Positions 30,260 through 38,751 of a stretch of DNA of 64,000 nt are shown in pieces (within the stretch, counting starts at the first letter, position 1; every line of letters begins with the position of its first letter). Position numbers and translations under genes: made by a program. This DNA is from Albidovulum denitrificans (GTDB taxonomy: Bacteria > Pseudomonadota > Alphaproteobacteria > Rhodobacterales > Rhodobacteraceae), in NCBI RefSeq assembly GCF_002973535.1, contig NZ_PVEP01000008.1, forward strand, positions 93,227-157,226, in the 5' to 3' direction. The notes under the pieces are model-generated. The model saw nothing but the letters and a program-made list of their open reading frames with translations. It was not told the origin of the DNA and did no database searches.

Positions 30260-30883
30260 ATGACCCGCAATCTGATCCCCGGCATTCTTGCCATGGCCGC
30301 CATTGTCGTGGCCTCCAACATCCTTGTGCAGTTCCTGTTCGGCCAATGGCTGACCTGGGGTGCCTTCACCTATCCCTTCGCCTTCCTCGTCACCGACCTG
30401 ACGAACCGCTTCCAGGGCGCCGCCGCCGCGCGCAAGGTGGTCGTGGCGGGTTTCGTCGTCGGCGTGATCTGTTCGCTGATCGGTACGCAGATCATGGGCG
30501 AATTCGGCCCCCTCGTGACGCTGCGCATCGCGCTTGGCTCGGGCCTAGCGTTCCTGACGGCGCAGTTGATGGACGTGCAGGTCTTCAACCGCCTGCGCAA
30601 GGGAAGCTGGTGGCGCGCGCCGCTGGTTTCCACCCTGATCGGGTCGTCCCTCGATACGATCCTCTTCTTCACCGTCGCGTTTTCGGGCGCGCTCGCCTTC
30701 ATCGAACCGGCCAATGACGTGTCCTGGGCGACTGAGGTTCTGCCGCTTCTGGGCGCCGGGCCGATGGTGCCGCTTTGGGTGTCGCTCGCGACGGCGGACT
30801 GGCTTGTGAAACTGTCGCTCGCCATTGTGGCATTGGTGCCGTTTCGCGTGATTGTGGGCCGATTGACGGAACGCATTGCGTAA
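30260..30883 (+). CDS. Queuosine precursor transporter (YhhQ/QPTR, VUT family)
   Basis: This 207-residue inner-membrane protein has six hydrophobic helices. It has the family's FAFLVTDLTNRFQG after helix 2 and a polar block GSSLDTILFF in helix 5. YhhQ imports queuine precursors (preQ0/preQ1) for tRNA modification at wobble position 34. No que/tgt genes are nearby. The ATG at 30260 follows GGAAAAACAAGAC, a weak ribosome site. It is preceded by a foldable leader that may regulate it. Confidence 0.9.
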   Translation: MTRNLIPGILAMAAIVVASNILVQFLFGQWLTWGAFTYPFAFLVTDLTNRFQGAAAARKVVVAGFVVGVICSLIGTQIMGEFGPLVTLRIALGSGLAFLTAQLMDVQVFNRLRKGSWWRAPLVSTLIGSSLDTILFFTVAFSGALAFIEPANDVSWATEVLPLLGAGPMVPLWVSLATADWLVKLSLAIVALVPFRVIVGRLTERIA

Positions 30884-30953
30884 AAACGTTTGACAGACAC
30901 AAAATCTGTGGCAGCCTGTGGATAACGGCAACGCAGAGAAAGGAGGTGATCCA

Positions 30954-31010
30954 GTGTCTAGAGTGATATTGGAGAGAGGTGTCGGGACAGTCAGGGGGGC
31001 CGTGGCCTAA
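30954..31010 (+). CDS. 18-codon small ORF with an extended Shine-Dalgarno
   Basis: GTG at 30954 opens MSRVILERGVGTVRGAVA and stops at TAA 31008. The start is preceded by a segment (30938-30954) that is complementary to 17 bases at the 3' end of 16S rRNA (the AAAGGAGGTGATCC complement plus flanks), with GGAGG 7 bases before the GTG. Four of the 18 codons are AGA, AGA, AGG or ATA, which are rare in this genome's other genes. Strong loading plus rare codons suggests the ORF may act by ribosome pausing. Translation is inferred, not shown. Confidence 0.5.
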   Translation: MSRVILERGVGTVRGAVA

Positions 31011-31090
31011 GGGCAGACCCATGGGTTAAGAACCCTGACTGGGCCTTGTCGATCTTCGACACCCTAACTGGCCCATCTCCGTAGATCTCG

Positions 31091-31126
31091 AAGGGCTGCT
31101 CCCACCCGGAGCAGCCCTTTCCGTTT
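31091..31126 (+). terminator. Intrinsic terminator of the structured RNA
   Basis: AAGGGCTGCTCC (31091-31102) pairs with GGAGCAGCCCTT (31108-31119) in a 12-bp stem with a 5-base loop, followed by TCCGTTT. This is the strongest-looking stem in the region and lies 66 bases before the amidase start. Confidence 0.85.
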
Positions 31127-31191
31127 GGCGCCTCTGGTCAAGGCATCGGGGCGGCGCTACCGTCCGCCCGATGGGCAGTGGAGGGCGGATC

Positions 31192-32520
31192 ATGGACGGT
31201 GACCTGAGGGCGACGGCGGGCGATCTTGGCCGGGCGATTGGTGCCGGAACGGTCGATCCGGTGGATCTGGCCGAACGCTATCTGACCGCTATTGCCGCCC
31301 ATCCCGACGCCGACCGCATCTATGCCCGCATGACACCCGATCGCGCGCGGGCCGAGGCGAAGGCCGCGGCCGAACGCGCGAAGGCGGGCCTGCGCCTGTC
31401 GCCGCTCGATGGGGTGCCGATATCCTGGAAAGACCTGTTCGACAGCGCGGGTGTCGCGACCGAGGCCGGGGCGGCGCTTCTGAAGGGCCGCGTGCCTGAC
31501 GCCGACGCGACCGTGCTGGCGAATGCGACCAGCCTTGGCCTGATCTGCCTTGGCAAGACGCATATGACGGAACTTGCCTTTTCCGGCCTCGGACTGAACC
31601 CGGTTACCGCGACGCCGCCGAACGTGAACGATCCGGCGCTGGTGCCGGGCGGGTCGTCCTCGGGCGCCGCGACCTCGGTCGGGTTCGGGCTGGCCGCCGC
31701 CGCCGTGGGGTCCGATACGGGCGGGTCGGTGCGCATCCCGGCGGCGTGGAACGATATTGTCGGGCTGAAGACCACCTCGGGCCGGCTGCCCCTGACCGGC
31801 GTCGTGCCGCTTGTCGCCAGCTTCGACACGGTCGGCCCACTGACCCGCAACGTCGAGGATGCGGCGCTGCTGTTCGCCGCGCTTGAGGGCGCAAGGCCCG
31901 CCGATCTGCGCGGCGCAGGGCTGCATGGCGCGCGGCTCGCCATCCTCGACACGCTTGCCTTCGACGACATCCGCGACGCCCCCGCCCGCGCCTTCGACAG
32001 CGCCGCCGCGCGCCTGTCGGCCGCCGGGGCGCGGATCGACCGGCTGACCTTCCCGGCGCTGGATGAGGCGATGGCGCTGGCCGGTATCCTTTTCACGGCT
32101 GAGGCCTACGCGACCTGGCGCGAGAAGATCGAGGCCGCGCCGGACCTGATGTTCCCGCCGGTGCGTGAACGTTTCCGCGCGGGCGCCGCCTACAACGCCG
32201 CCGATTTTGTCGCCGCCTGGCTGCGGCTAAGGGCGATCCGCGCCGAATGGTCCGATACCACCGCCGCCTATGACGCGGTGCTGATCCCGACCTCGGCCAT
32301 CCTGCCGCCGAATGCCGCGCGGCTTGTCGCTGACCACGACTATTTCGTGACCGAGAACCTGCTGGCGCTGCGCAACACAAGGATCGGCAACCTTCTGGGC
32401 GTTTCGGCGCTGACCCTGCCCAGCGGAACACCGTCTTGCGGTATCATGCTGATGGGCAAGCCTTTCGGGGAAGAGGCGCTTTTGCGTCTTGGTGCGGCGG
32501 CGGAAAAGGCCCTGGGGTAA
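31192..32520 (+). CDS. Amidase, amidase-signature family
   Basis: The 442-residue enzyme has the Ser-Ser-Lys triad of the amidase signature family: the lysine in VPISWKDLFDS, GGSSSGAAT with the cis-serine, and DTGGSVRIPAAW with the nucleophile. It resembles GatA-like amidases, but GatB/GatC are absent here, so it more likely hydrolyses a small or xenobiotic amide. The ATG at 31192 has GGAGGG 6 bases upstream; an in-frame ATG at 31171 lacks one. No signal peptide. It follows the structured RNA terminator. Confidence 0.88.
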   Translation: MDGDLRATAGDLGRAIGAGTVDPVDLAERYLTAIAAHPDADRIYARMTPDRARAEAKAAAERAKAGLRLSPLDGVPISWKDLFDSAGVATEAGAALLKGRVPDADATVLANATSLGLICLGKTHMTELAFSGLGLNPVTATPPNVNDPALVPGGSSSGAATSVGFGLAAAAVGSDTGGSVRIPAAWNDIVGLKTTSGRLPLTGVVPLVASFDTVGPLTRNVEDAALLFAALEGARPADLRGAGLHGARLAILDTLAFDDIRDAPARAFDSAAARLSAAGARIDRLTFPALDEAMALAGILFTAEAYATWREKIEAAPDLMFPPVRERFRAGAAYNAADFVAAWLRLRAIRAEWSDTTAAYDAVLIPTSAILPPNAARLVADHDYFVTENLLALRNTRIGNLLGVSALTLPSGTPSCGIMLMGKPFGEEALLRLGAAAEKALG

Positions 32521-32645
32521 GGACGCAAAAGCCACAATCGGTGCTTTCAAGCGGCGGAATCGCCTCGGTTTTTCTGGACCCGGCCCGCGCGCGCCGTTAA
32601 TCTGGCGGCAAAACGGGGCGCTACGACCCCGCGACTGAGGCAGAC

Positions 32646-33824
32646 ATGGCATTTCCCGAGCGGTTTTCGAACCTGCCTGAATACGCATTTCCGCGCCTGC
32701 GCGCGTTGCTTGACGCCCATGAACCGGGCGCCGACCCGATTGCCATGTCGATCGGCGAACCGCGCCACCCGATCCCGGATTTCGTCGCCCCGATCCTGGC
32801 CGCCCACACGGCTGAATTCGGCCGCTACCCGGTCAACGAAGGCACGCCCGGCCTTTTGGCCGCGATCTGCGGCTGGCTCAGGCTGCGCTACGGGGCAGAG
32901 CTTGGCCCCGAACGGATCATGGTCCTGAACGGCACGCGGGAAGGCTTGTTCGACGCCTGCATGGCGCTGTGTCCTGAGGTCAAGAACGGCCGCCAGCCGG
33001 TCGTGCTGATGCCGAACCCGTTCTATCAGGTCTATGCCGCCTCGGCCCTGTCGGTGGGGGCGGAGCCTGTCTTTGTCGCCGCCGACGCCGCCAATGGCTT
33101 CCTGCCGGATTATGCCGCGCTGCCCGAAGACGTCCTCGACCGGACCGCGGTGGCCTATATCTGCTCCCCCGCCAACCCGCAGGGGGCGGTCGCCTCGCGC
33201 GATTACCTGACGCGGCTGCTTCTGCTGGCGGACCGCCACGATTTCACCGTGCTGGCCGACGAATGCTATTCCGAGATCTGGCGTACCAGCCCGCCGGTTG
33301 GCGCGCTTGAGGTCGCGGACGAGCTTGGCACCGATCCCGAGCGGCTTGCCGTCTTCCATTCGCTTTCGAAGCGGTCGAACCTTCCCGGCCTGCGGTCCGG
33401 CTTTGTCGCGGGCGGGCCGGAAAGCATCCGCCGTTTCCGCCAGATCCGCAGCTATGGCGGCGCCCCGCTGCCCTTGCCGCTTCAGCATGTCGCCGAACGC
33501 GCCTGGGGCGATGAGGTGCATGTCGAGGCCAACCGCGCGATGTATCAGGAGAAATTCCGCATCGCCGACAAGATCTTTGCCGGGGTTCAGGGCTATGAAG
33601 GCCCCGAAGGCGGCTTCTTCCTCTGGCTTCCGGTCGAAGACGGGGAAGCGGCGGCGCTGAAGCTTTGGCAACAGACCGGCGTCCGGGTCCTGCCCGGCGC
33701 CTACCTGTCCCGCGAGGTTGCGGGGCATAATCCGGGCAAGGGCTATATTCGCGTGGCGATGGTAGCTCCAAAAGAAGAAATGCGGCGCGGTCTGACGATG
33801 ATCCGCGACTGCCTCTACGGTTAG
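32646..33824 (+). CDS. PLP-dependent class I/II aminotransferase, probable succinyldiaminopimelate transaminase
   Basis: This 392-residue fold-type I enzyme has the PLP lysine in FHSLSKRSNLPGLRSGF, the aspartate/tyrosine pair LADECYSEI and CSPANPQG for the cofactor. The PVNEGTPGLLAAICGW and RSNLPGLRSGFV blocks fit the DapC-like group used for lysine and diaminopimelate synthesis in many alphaproteobacteria. Substrate is inferred from family only. It is 12 bases upstream of ftsK, so they may share a transcript. Confidence 0.8.
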   Translation: MAFPERFSNLPEYAFPRLRALLDAHEPGADPIAMSIGEPRHPIPDFVAPILAAHTAEFGRYPVNEGTPGLLAAICGWLRLRYGAELGPERIMVLNGTREGLFDACMALCPEVKNGRQPVVLMPNPFYQVYAASALSVGAEPVFVAADAANGFLPDYAALPEDVLDRTAVAYICSPANPQGAVASRDYLTRLLLLADRHDFTVLADECYSEIWRTSPPVGALEVADELGTDPERLAVFHSLSKRSNLPGLRSGFVAGGPESIRRFRQIRSYGGAPLPLPLQHVAERAWGDEVHVEANRAMYQEKFRIADKIFAGVQGYEGPEGGFFLWLPVEDGEAAALKLWQQTGVRVLPGAYLSREVAGHNPGKGYIRVAMVAPKEEMRRGLTMIRDCLYG

Positions 33825-33836
33825 GGACAAGGGTTC

Positions 33837-36743
33837 ATGGCGTCTTATCAGGCACGGCAACGCGATCCGCTTCTGGATCAGAACATGCAGGCGGCGATCG
33901 AACGGAGAGGCAAGGAGCTTCTGGGCGTCGGTCTTTGCGTTCTGGGCCTGATGACGGCGCTGATGCTGGTCAGCTATTCGCCCGACGATCCCAGCTGGCT
34001 CGCCTCGACCGATGCGCCGGCGCAGAACATCCTTGGCCGCTTCGGGGCGGCCATCGCCTCACCGCTTTTCGTGATCGCGGGCAAGGGGGCGTGGATGATC
34101 GCGGTGATCTTCGCCGCCTGGGGCGCCCGTTTCCTTGCCCATCAGGGCGAAGACCGGGCGCTGTCGCGGGTGATCTTCGCGCCGATCGCGGTGGCGCTGG
34201 CCTCGGTCTATGCCTCGACGCTGGTTGCGGGGCCGGAATGGGTCCACAGCTTCGGCCTGGGCGGGCTTTTTGGCGATACCGTCCTTGGCGCGCTTCTGGG
34301 CGTGCTGCCGTTCAGCGCCGCCATCGGGCTGAAGGCGCTGTCGTTCCTGATCGGCATCGCCACGCTGGGTGTCGCGCTGTTCGTCCTGGGCTTTGACATG
34401 CGCGAATTGCGCGCCGTGGGGCGGTTCCTGCTTTACGGCACGATCTTCGCCTATGACGCGCTCTTGCGTCTTATGGGGCAGGGGGCGCGGGCGTCGGTCC
34501 GGGGGGCGCAGGTCCTTCAGGAACGCAACCGCGCCCGGCGCGAGGCCTATGACGAGGTGGTGGACGAGGACTGGCACCCGTCCGAGCCGCCGGTCAGCGC
34601 CGCGCCGCAGCCTGCGCGACGCGCGCAGGTGATGCGGGCGGAGCCTTACTTTGACGATGCCGCCCCGGTTGTGGCGCCGCAGAAGAAGGGCCTTCTGGCC
34701 CGTGTCTCCGGCCTTGCCCGCCGTGGGGCGGAGCCCGAGCCGGAGGCGGAGCTGATCGAACAGGAAATGTCCTGGAACGCCCGCATGGCCGAAGCGCCGA
34801 GCGAGGAGCGTATCCGCGCCCGCATCGCCGATGCCGTCCGCACCCGCGGGCAGACCGCGCCCATGGCCGAGGCGCCGCGGGTCGAACCGCCCTTGACCGC
34901 CGCCGTCAACCGCGCCCGCGCCGCGATGGCCGCCCCTGCCGCGCCCGCCGCCGCCGCGCCGGTGGATGGCGATGTTGCGCCGCGCTTCCTGCGCGGTTCC
35001 CGTCCGGCCCAGCCCGAGGTGATCGAGGCGGAGCCGGTCGAGGATTATGACGATTTCGACGATGTCACCGACATCGACGACAGCGCCGCCCTCACCGCCC
35101 AGCCGCTGTTCGAGACCGAAGGCGACGCCACGCCCCAGCGGCCTCTGGTCCAGCATGCGGTGAAGAAATCCGCCCCCTCGCGCCAGGCGATCAGCGAGGC
35201 CCAGCCGCGCCTCAGGTTCGATGAAAAGGCGGCGGAGTATGAAATCCCGCCGCTGAACCTCCTTGCCAACCCTGCCTCCATCCAGCGCCGCCCGCTGTCC
35301 GATGAGGCGCTTGAGGAAAACGCGCGGATGCTGGAGAGCGTTCTCGACGATTACGGCGTAAAGGGGGAGATTACCTCGGTCCGCCCCGGTCCCGTCGTCA
35401 CCATGTATGAACTCGAACCCGCGCCGGGCCTCAAGGCCTCTCGCGTGATCGGGCTGGCCGATGACATCGCGCGGTCCATGTCCGCGCTCTCTGCCCGCGT
35501 CTCTACCGTTCCGGGCCGCACCGTGATCGGCATCGAACTGCCGAACGCCTACCGCGAGAAGGTGGTCCTGCGCGAGATCCTGTCGGCCCGCGAATATGGT
35601 GACAGCAACCTCAAGCTGCCGCTCGCGCTTGGCAAGGACATTGCGGGTGAGCCGGTCGTGGCCAACCTTGCCAAGATGCCCCACCTTCTGATCGCGGGGA
35701 CCACCGGTTCGGGCAAGTCGGTCGCTATCAACACGATGATCCTGTCGCTCCTCTACAAGCTCACGCCCGAGGAATGCCGCCTGATCATGATCGACCCGAA
35801 GATGCTGGAGCTTTCCGTCTATGACGGCATCCCGCACCTTCTTTCCCCCGTCGTCACCGACCCCAAGAAGGCCGTCGTCGCGCTGAAATGGACCGTGGGC
35901 GAGATGGAGGAACGCTACCGCAAGATGTCCAAGATGGGCGTCAGGAACATCGAGGGCTATAACGGCCGCGTCAAGGAAGCGCTGGCCAAGGGCGAGCTTT
36001 TCAAGCGCACCGTCCAGACCGGCTTTGACGAGGAAACCGGCGAGCCGGTGTTCGAGACGGAGGAGTTCGAGCCGAAATCCCTGCCCTACATCGTCGTCAT
36101 CGTCGACGAGATGGCCGACCTGATGATGGTCGCGGGGAAAGAGATCGAGGCCTGCATCCAGCGTCTTGCGCAGATGGCGCGTGCGAGCGGAATTCACCTG
36201 ATCATGGCGACGCAGCGGCCTTCGGTCGATGTCATCACCGGCACGATCAAGGCCAACTTCCCGACCCGGATTTCCTTCCAGGTCACGTCGAAGATCGACT
36301 CGCGGACCATCCTGGGCGAGATGGGCGCCGAACAGCTTCTGGGCATGGGCGACATGCTCTACATGGCCGGCGGCTCCCGCATCACCCGCATCCACGGGCC
36401 GTTCGTGTCGGATGAGGAGGTCGAGGAGATCGTGACCCACCTCAAGTCCTTCGGCCCCCCCGAATATATGTCCGGCGTCGTGGAAGGCCCCGATGAGGAG
36501 AAGGAGGCCGACATCGACATGGTCCTCGGCCTCGGCGGCAATACCGACGGCGAGGACGCGCTTTACGATCAGGCCGTGCAGGTCGTGCTGCGCGACCGGA
36601 AGGTCTCGACCTCCTACATCCAGCGCAAGCTTGGCATCGGCTACAACAAGGCCGCCCGGCTGGTGGAGCAGATGGAGGAAGAAGGCCTCGTCTCGGCCGC
36701 GAACCATGTGGGGAAACGGGAGATTCTGGTGCCGGAGCAGTAG
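33837..36743 (+). CDS. ftsK: DNA translocase FtsK
   Basis: This 968-residue septal motor has about four membrane helices in the first 190 residues and a variable Pro/Ala-rich linker. The RecA-like motor has Walker [10 protein letters not shown] (about residue 622) and Walker [12 protein letters not shown] (about 760). The C-terminal gamma winged-helix (about residues 905-968, ending near [20 protein letters not shown]) reads KOPS sequences. FtsK pumps chromosome ends to dif for XerCD recombination at division. It is normally followed by lolA in related genomes, whereas here a foreign-looking gene intervenes. Confidence 0.97.
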   Translation: MASYQARQRDPLLDQNMQAAIERRGKELLGVGLCVLGLMTALMLVSYSPDDPSWLASTDAPAQNILGRFGAAIASPLFVIAGKGAWMIAVIFAAWGARFLAHQGEDRALSRVIFAPIAVALASVYASTLVAGPEWVHSFGLGGLFGDTVLGALLGVLPFSAAIGLKALSFLIGIATLGVALFVLGFDMRELRAVGRFLLYGTIFAYDALLRLMGQGARASVRGAQVLQERNRARREAYDEVVDEDWHPSEPPVSAAPQPARRAQVMRAEPYFDDAAPVVAPQKKGLLARVSGLARRGAEPEPEAELIEQEMSWNARMAEAPSEERIRARIADAVRTRGQTAPMAEAPRVEPPLTAAVNRARAAMAAPAAPAAAAPVDGDVAPRFLRGSRPAQPEVIEAEPVEDYDDFDDVTDIDDSAALTAQPLFETEGDATPQRPLVQHAVKKSAPSRQAISEAQPRLRFDEKAAEYEIPPLNLLANPASIQRRPLSDEALEENARMLESVLDDYGVKGEITSVRPGPVVTMYELEPAPGLKASRVIGLADDIARSMSALSARVSTVPGRTVIGIELPNAYREKVVLREILSAREYGDSNLKLPLALGKDIAGEPVVANLAKMPHLLIAGTTGSGKSVAINTMILSLLYKLTPEECRLIMIDPKMLELSVYDGIPHLLSPVVTDPKKAVVALKWTVGEMEERYRKMSKMGVRNIEGYNGRVKEALAKGELFKRTVQTGFDEETGEPVFETEEFEPKSLPYIVVIVDEMADLMMVAGKEIEACIQRLAQMARASGIHLIMATQRPSVDVITGTIKANFPTRISFQVTSKIDSRTILGEMGAEQLLGMGDMLYMAGGSRITRIHGPFVSDEEVEEIVTHLKSFGPPEYMSGVVEGPDEEKEADIDMVLGLGGNTDGEDALYDQAVQVVLRDRKVSTSYIQRKLGIGYNKAARLVEQMEEEGLVSAANHVGKREILVPEQ

Positions 36744-36760
36744 GGAGAAGTTCGAAAACC

Positions 36761-38236
36761 ATGAGTTTTAAGAGCGAAGTGCGACAAAGCACAATTAACA
36801 ACCTTTTGGAAAAGGTTCGGGATAGGAAATACGATAAATATCTGTCCCGATTGACTCTCAAGAAGGTTCGTGGATTCTCGGACGAACACATCTCATTTGA
36901 TTTTCCAGTAACGGCGATTATTGGTCCGAACGGCGGGGGGAAAACTACAGTTCTTGGCGCGGCCGCGATATTACATAGATCAATCGCGCCGCGGCAGTTC
37001 TTTTCTAAAAGCGGTAATTACGATGCGGAAATGCAAGATTGGAGCATCGAGTATGAAGTAATTGACCGGAGCGTGTCGGCGAAGGGCTCGATTCAGAGAA
37101 CTGCAAGTTTCAAAAATAAGAAGTGGAATCGTGACGCGCTCGCAAGAAATGCGCTCCTATTCGGTGTTTCTCGCACGGTTCCGGCTAGCGAAAGAAAAGA
37201 GTTAATACCCTGTACATCGCGAAAATTCTCGGTGCCGGAAAGCAGAGTGGAAGCATTCACGGATAACGTCAGAAAGTGCATTTCCAGGATATTGGGAAAG
37301 AGTGTGGAAGGATTCAAGCGACTGAAGGTCAATGCCTCAGGTACGGTAAGCATGCTGACGGGTAAGACTGAAAATGGAGTCGGGTACTCGGAATTTCATT
37401 TCGGCGCTGGCGAATCGAGCATCATAAAGATGGTTGCGGCAATTGAAGCAGCTGAGGATGCTTCATTGGTTTTGATTGAAGAGATTGAAAATGGGCTTCA
37501 TCCTGTAGCGACGGTGCGGTTGGTCGAGTATCTGATTGAGGTCGCCGAAAGGAAAAGAATTCAGGTGGTCCTTACTACTCATTCCAATGAAGCACTGAAG
37601 CCATTGCCAGATAAAGCCGTCTGGTCGGCTACTAAGGACAAGCTCTTTCAAGGGAAGCTGGACGTCGCCTCTCTCCGTGCTATTACAGGCCAGATCGAGA
37701 CACAGGGCGTAATATTCGTCGAAGACGAATTTGCGAAAACATGGGTCGAAGCGATTCTGCGCGAATCTTCAAAAGGGCTAGTGGACCATTTCGAAGTACA
37801 CGCCATGGCTGGAGATGGCACGGCAGTCGCTATGAATAAGTATCACAATGCGAACCCGGCCATCGAAGTTCCGTCGATATGTATAATTGATGGAGACTCA
37901 GCTCAAATAGAAGGCGAGCGAGTCTTGCGCCTTCCTGGTGCTGCTCCTGAATCCTTCATTTTCGATAGCTGCGTTGACACGTGGCCCTCAATTGGAGGTA
38001 AGCTCTCTGTCGCCCTGTTGCAGAGGTTTGAACGGGAAGCAGAGGTGCTTGCGTTGTGCAAAAACGTTAGGACCACAAACATGGATCACCATCTCCTTTT
38101 TGCCCAGTTGGGAGAAAAGTTAGGCTTGGTGCCGGATGCAACTGTTAGACAAGCATTCGTAACTCAGTGGGCGCAGACTAATACGCAGGCAGTCGATGAG
38201 ATATTGGCTAGGCTTGAGGCGCTCGGTAACGCGTAG
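36761..38236 (+). CDS. OLD-family-like ATPase with C-terminal TOPRIM nuclease domain
   Basis: The 491-residue protein has an ABC-type ATPase core: Walker A GPNGGGKT (55-62), signature FGAGESS (214-220), Walker B LVLIEEIENG (236-245) and H-loop TTHS (272-275). A TOPRIM domain follows, with VEDE (320-323) and DGD (377-379) as metal ligands. OLD proteins are ATP-linked nucleases, many acting in phage defence (P2 OLD; the ATPase half of Gabija). No UvrD-like or other partner is adjacent. The gene is clearly more AT-rich than its neighbours and sits 17 bases after ftsK, indicating transfer. A defence role is inferred from family and context only. Confidence 0.75.
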   Translation: MSFKSEVRQSTINNLLEKVRDRKYDKYLSRLTLKKVRGFSDEHISFDFPVTAIIGPNGGGKTTVLGAAAILHRSIAPRQFFSKSGNYDAEMQDWSIEYEVIDRSVSAKGSIQRTASFKNKKWNRDALARNALLFGVSRTVPASERKELIPCTSRKFSVPESRVEAFTDNVRKCISRILGKSVEGFKRLKVNASGTVSMLTGKTENGVGYSEFHFGAGESSIIKMVAAIEAAEDASLVLIEEIENGLHPVATVRLVEYLIEVAERKRIQVVLTTHSNEALKPLPDKAVWSATKDKLFQGKLDVASLRAITGQIETQGVIFVEDEFAKTWVEAILRESSKGLVDHFEVHAMAGDGTAVAMNKYHNANPAIEVPSICIIDGDSAQIEGERVLRLPGAAPESFIFDSCVDTWPSIGGKLSVALLQRFEREAEVLALCKNVRTTNMDHHLLFAQLGEKLGLVPDATVRQAFVTQWAQTNTQAVDEILARLEALGNA

Positions 38237-38240
38237 CAAG

Positions 38241-38283
38241 CGTAGGGTGGGTAGTTCCGCGCATTTGCGTGGGTTCATCCACC
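38241..38283 (+). repeat. Palindromic repeat (CGTAGGG...CC type), copy after the OLD-like gene
   Basis: It starts 5 bases after the OLD-like stop with CGTAGGGTGGG (38241-38251) and ends in TGGGTTCATCCACC (38270-38283). GGTGG and CCACC arms close an imperfect stem. The shared phrases CGTAGGGYGGG and GGGTTCATCC recur at 52191-52243, beyond the DUF2513 gene. Non-coding. Confidence 0.65.
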
Positions 38284-38301
38284 GTCGCGAACGGCAAACT
38301 C

Positions 38302-38680
38302 CTACCTCCCCAACCGCGCATCCCTCAGCCCCTTCACCTTCTCGCGCAGCGCCGCGTCCCGCTCCTTGGCCTCCCGTGCGTCGCTGACCGCTGCCGCGTG
38401 GTCGAGGATTTCTCGGCGGAGGGCCTTGGCCTGATCCTCCAGCGAGGGGGAATACCGAACGGATTCCGGCCCCGTCACCACGCCCGCCAGCCGGGCGAGC
38501 ATGAAGGTGCGCAGCACCGGCGTTCATCCGGGGCAGATATCCCGCCCCCATGGCGCGAAAGAAGGTCAGCACGTCCTCGTCCAGCCGGATCGCACGACGC
38601 GGGTGGCTTTGGTCATGGCGGTCTGTGACCGCACGGGACCACGCCCCGCGCCAGCGGTTTCCCGCCCGTGCGCCGTGTCG
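38302..38680 (-). pseudogene. Frameshifted remnant of a BrnA-like antitoxin family protein
   Basis: Minus-strand frame A gives HPRRAIRLDEDVLTFFRAMG then AGYLPRMNA. The matching continuation, VLRTFMLARLAGVVTGPES onward to a TAG at 38302-38304, is in another frame. One extra G around 38518-38520 explains the shift. The DEDVLTFFRAMG..MNAVLRTFM pattern is the C-terminal DNA-binding part of BrnA-like proteins. Frame A has no start codon before a TAA at 38681-38683, so the N-terminal part is also missing or shifted. No toxin gene is beside it. Together with the OLD-like gene it forms a non-core insert between ftsK and lolA. Confidence 0.6.
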
Positions 38681-38712
38681 TTACGCCAACCCTACGCGGT
38701 CGTGACGGATGT

Positions 38713-38725
38713 GTTATGGCATAAC
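38713..38725. promoter_or_regulatory. Perfect 13-base palindrome upstream of lolA
   Basis: GTTATG (38713-38718) and CATAAC (38720-38725) flank a single G, 26 bases before the lolA ATG. It could be an operator or overlap the lolA promoter's -10 region. No regulator is assigned. Confidence 0.35.
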
Positions 38726-38751
38726 CACGGGGCCTGCCCTAGATATGGGGC

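Larger units (their letters stand above)
30935..31126 (+). ncRNA. Structured small RNA gene with embedded small ORF and its own terminator
   Basis: A TTGACA lies at 30890-30895, but no clear -10 hexamer can be assigned. The body has a 9-bp perfect long-range stem CAGTCAGGG (30988-30996)/CCCTGACTG (31033-31041). It also has GGTGTCG (30978-30984), able to pair with CGACACC (31057-31063), and a local hairpin TGTCGA/TCGACA (31047-31061) that competes with that pairing. A strong terminator closes it. The 5' exact limit is not known. The alternative helices suggest switching or processing. Neighbours (a transporter and an amidase) do not explain it. Confidence 0.55.

Noticed and set aside
30884..31130. 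Could be a tRNA or a standard attenuator of the downstream amidase
   Set aside because: No cloverleaf or CCA end. The small ORF is not rich in one amino acid, and a terminator separates it from the amidase, whose function has no amino-acid feedback link.
34059..36707. Long minus-strand open frame inside ftsK
   Set aside because: Arg/His/Asp-rich shadow of ftsK codons; no recognisable motif.
36744..38751. OLD-like gene as part of a full multi-gene island or prophage
   Set aside because: No integrase, tRNA, att repeats or phage genes; flanks are ftsK and lolA, so it is a small insert only.
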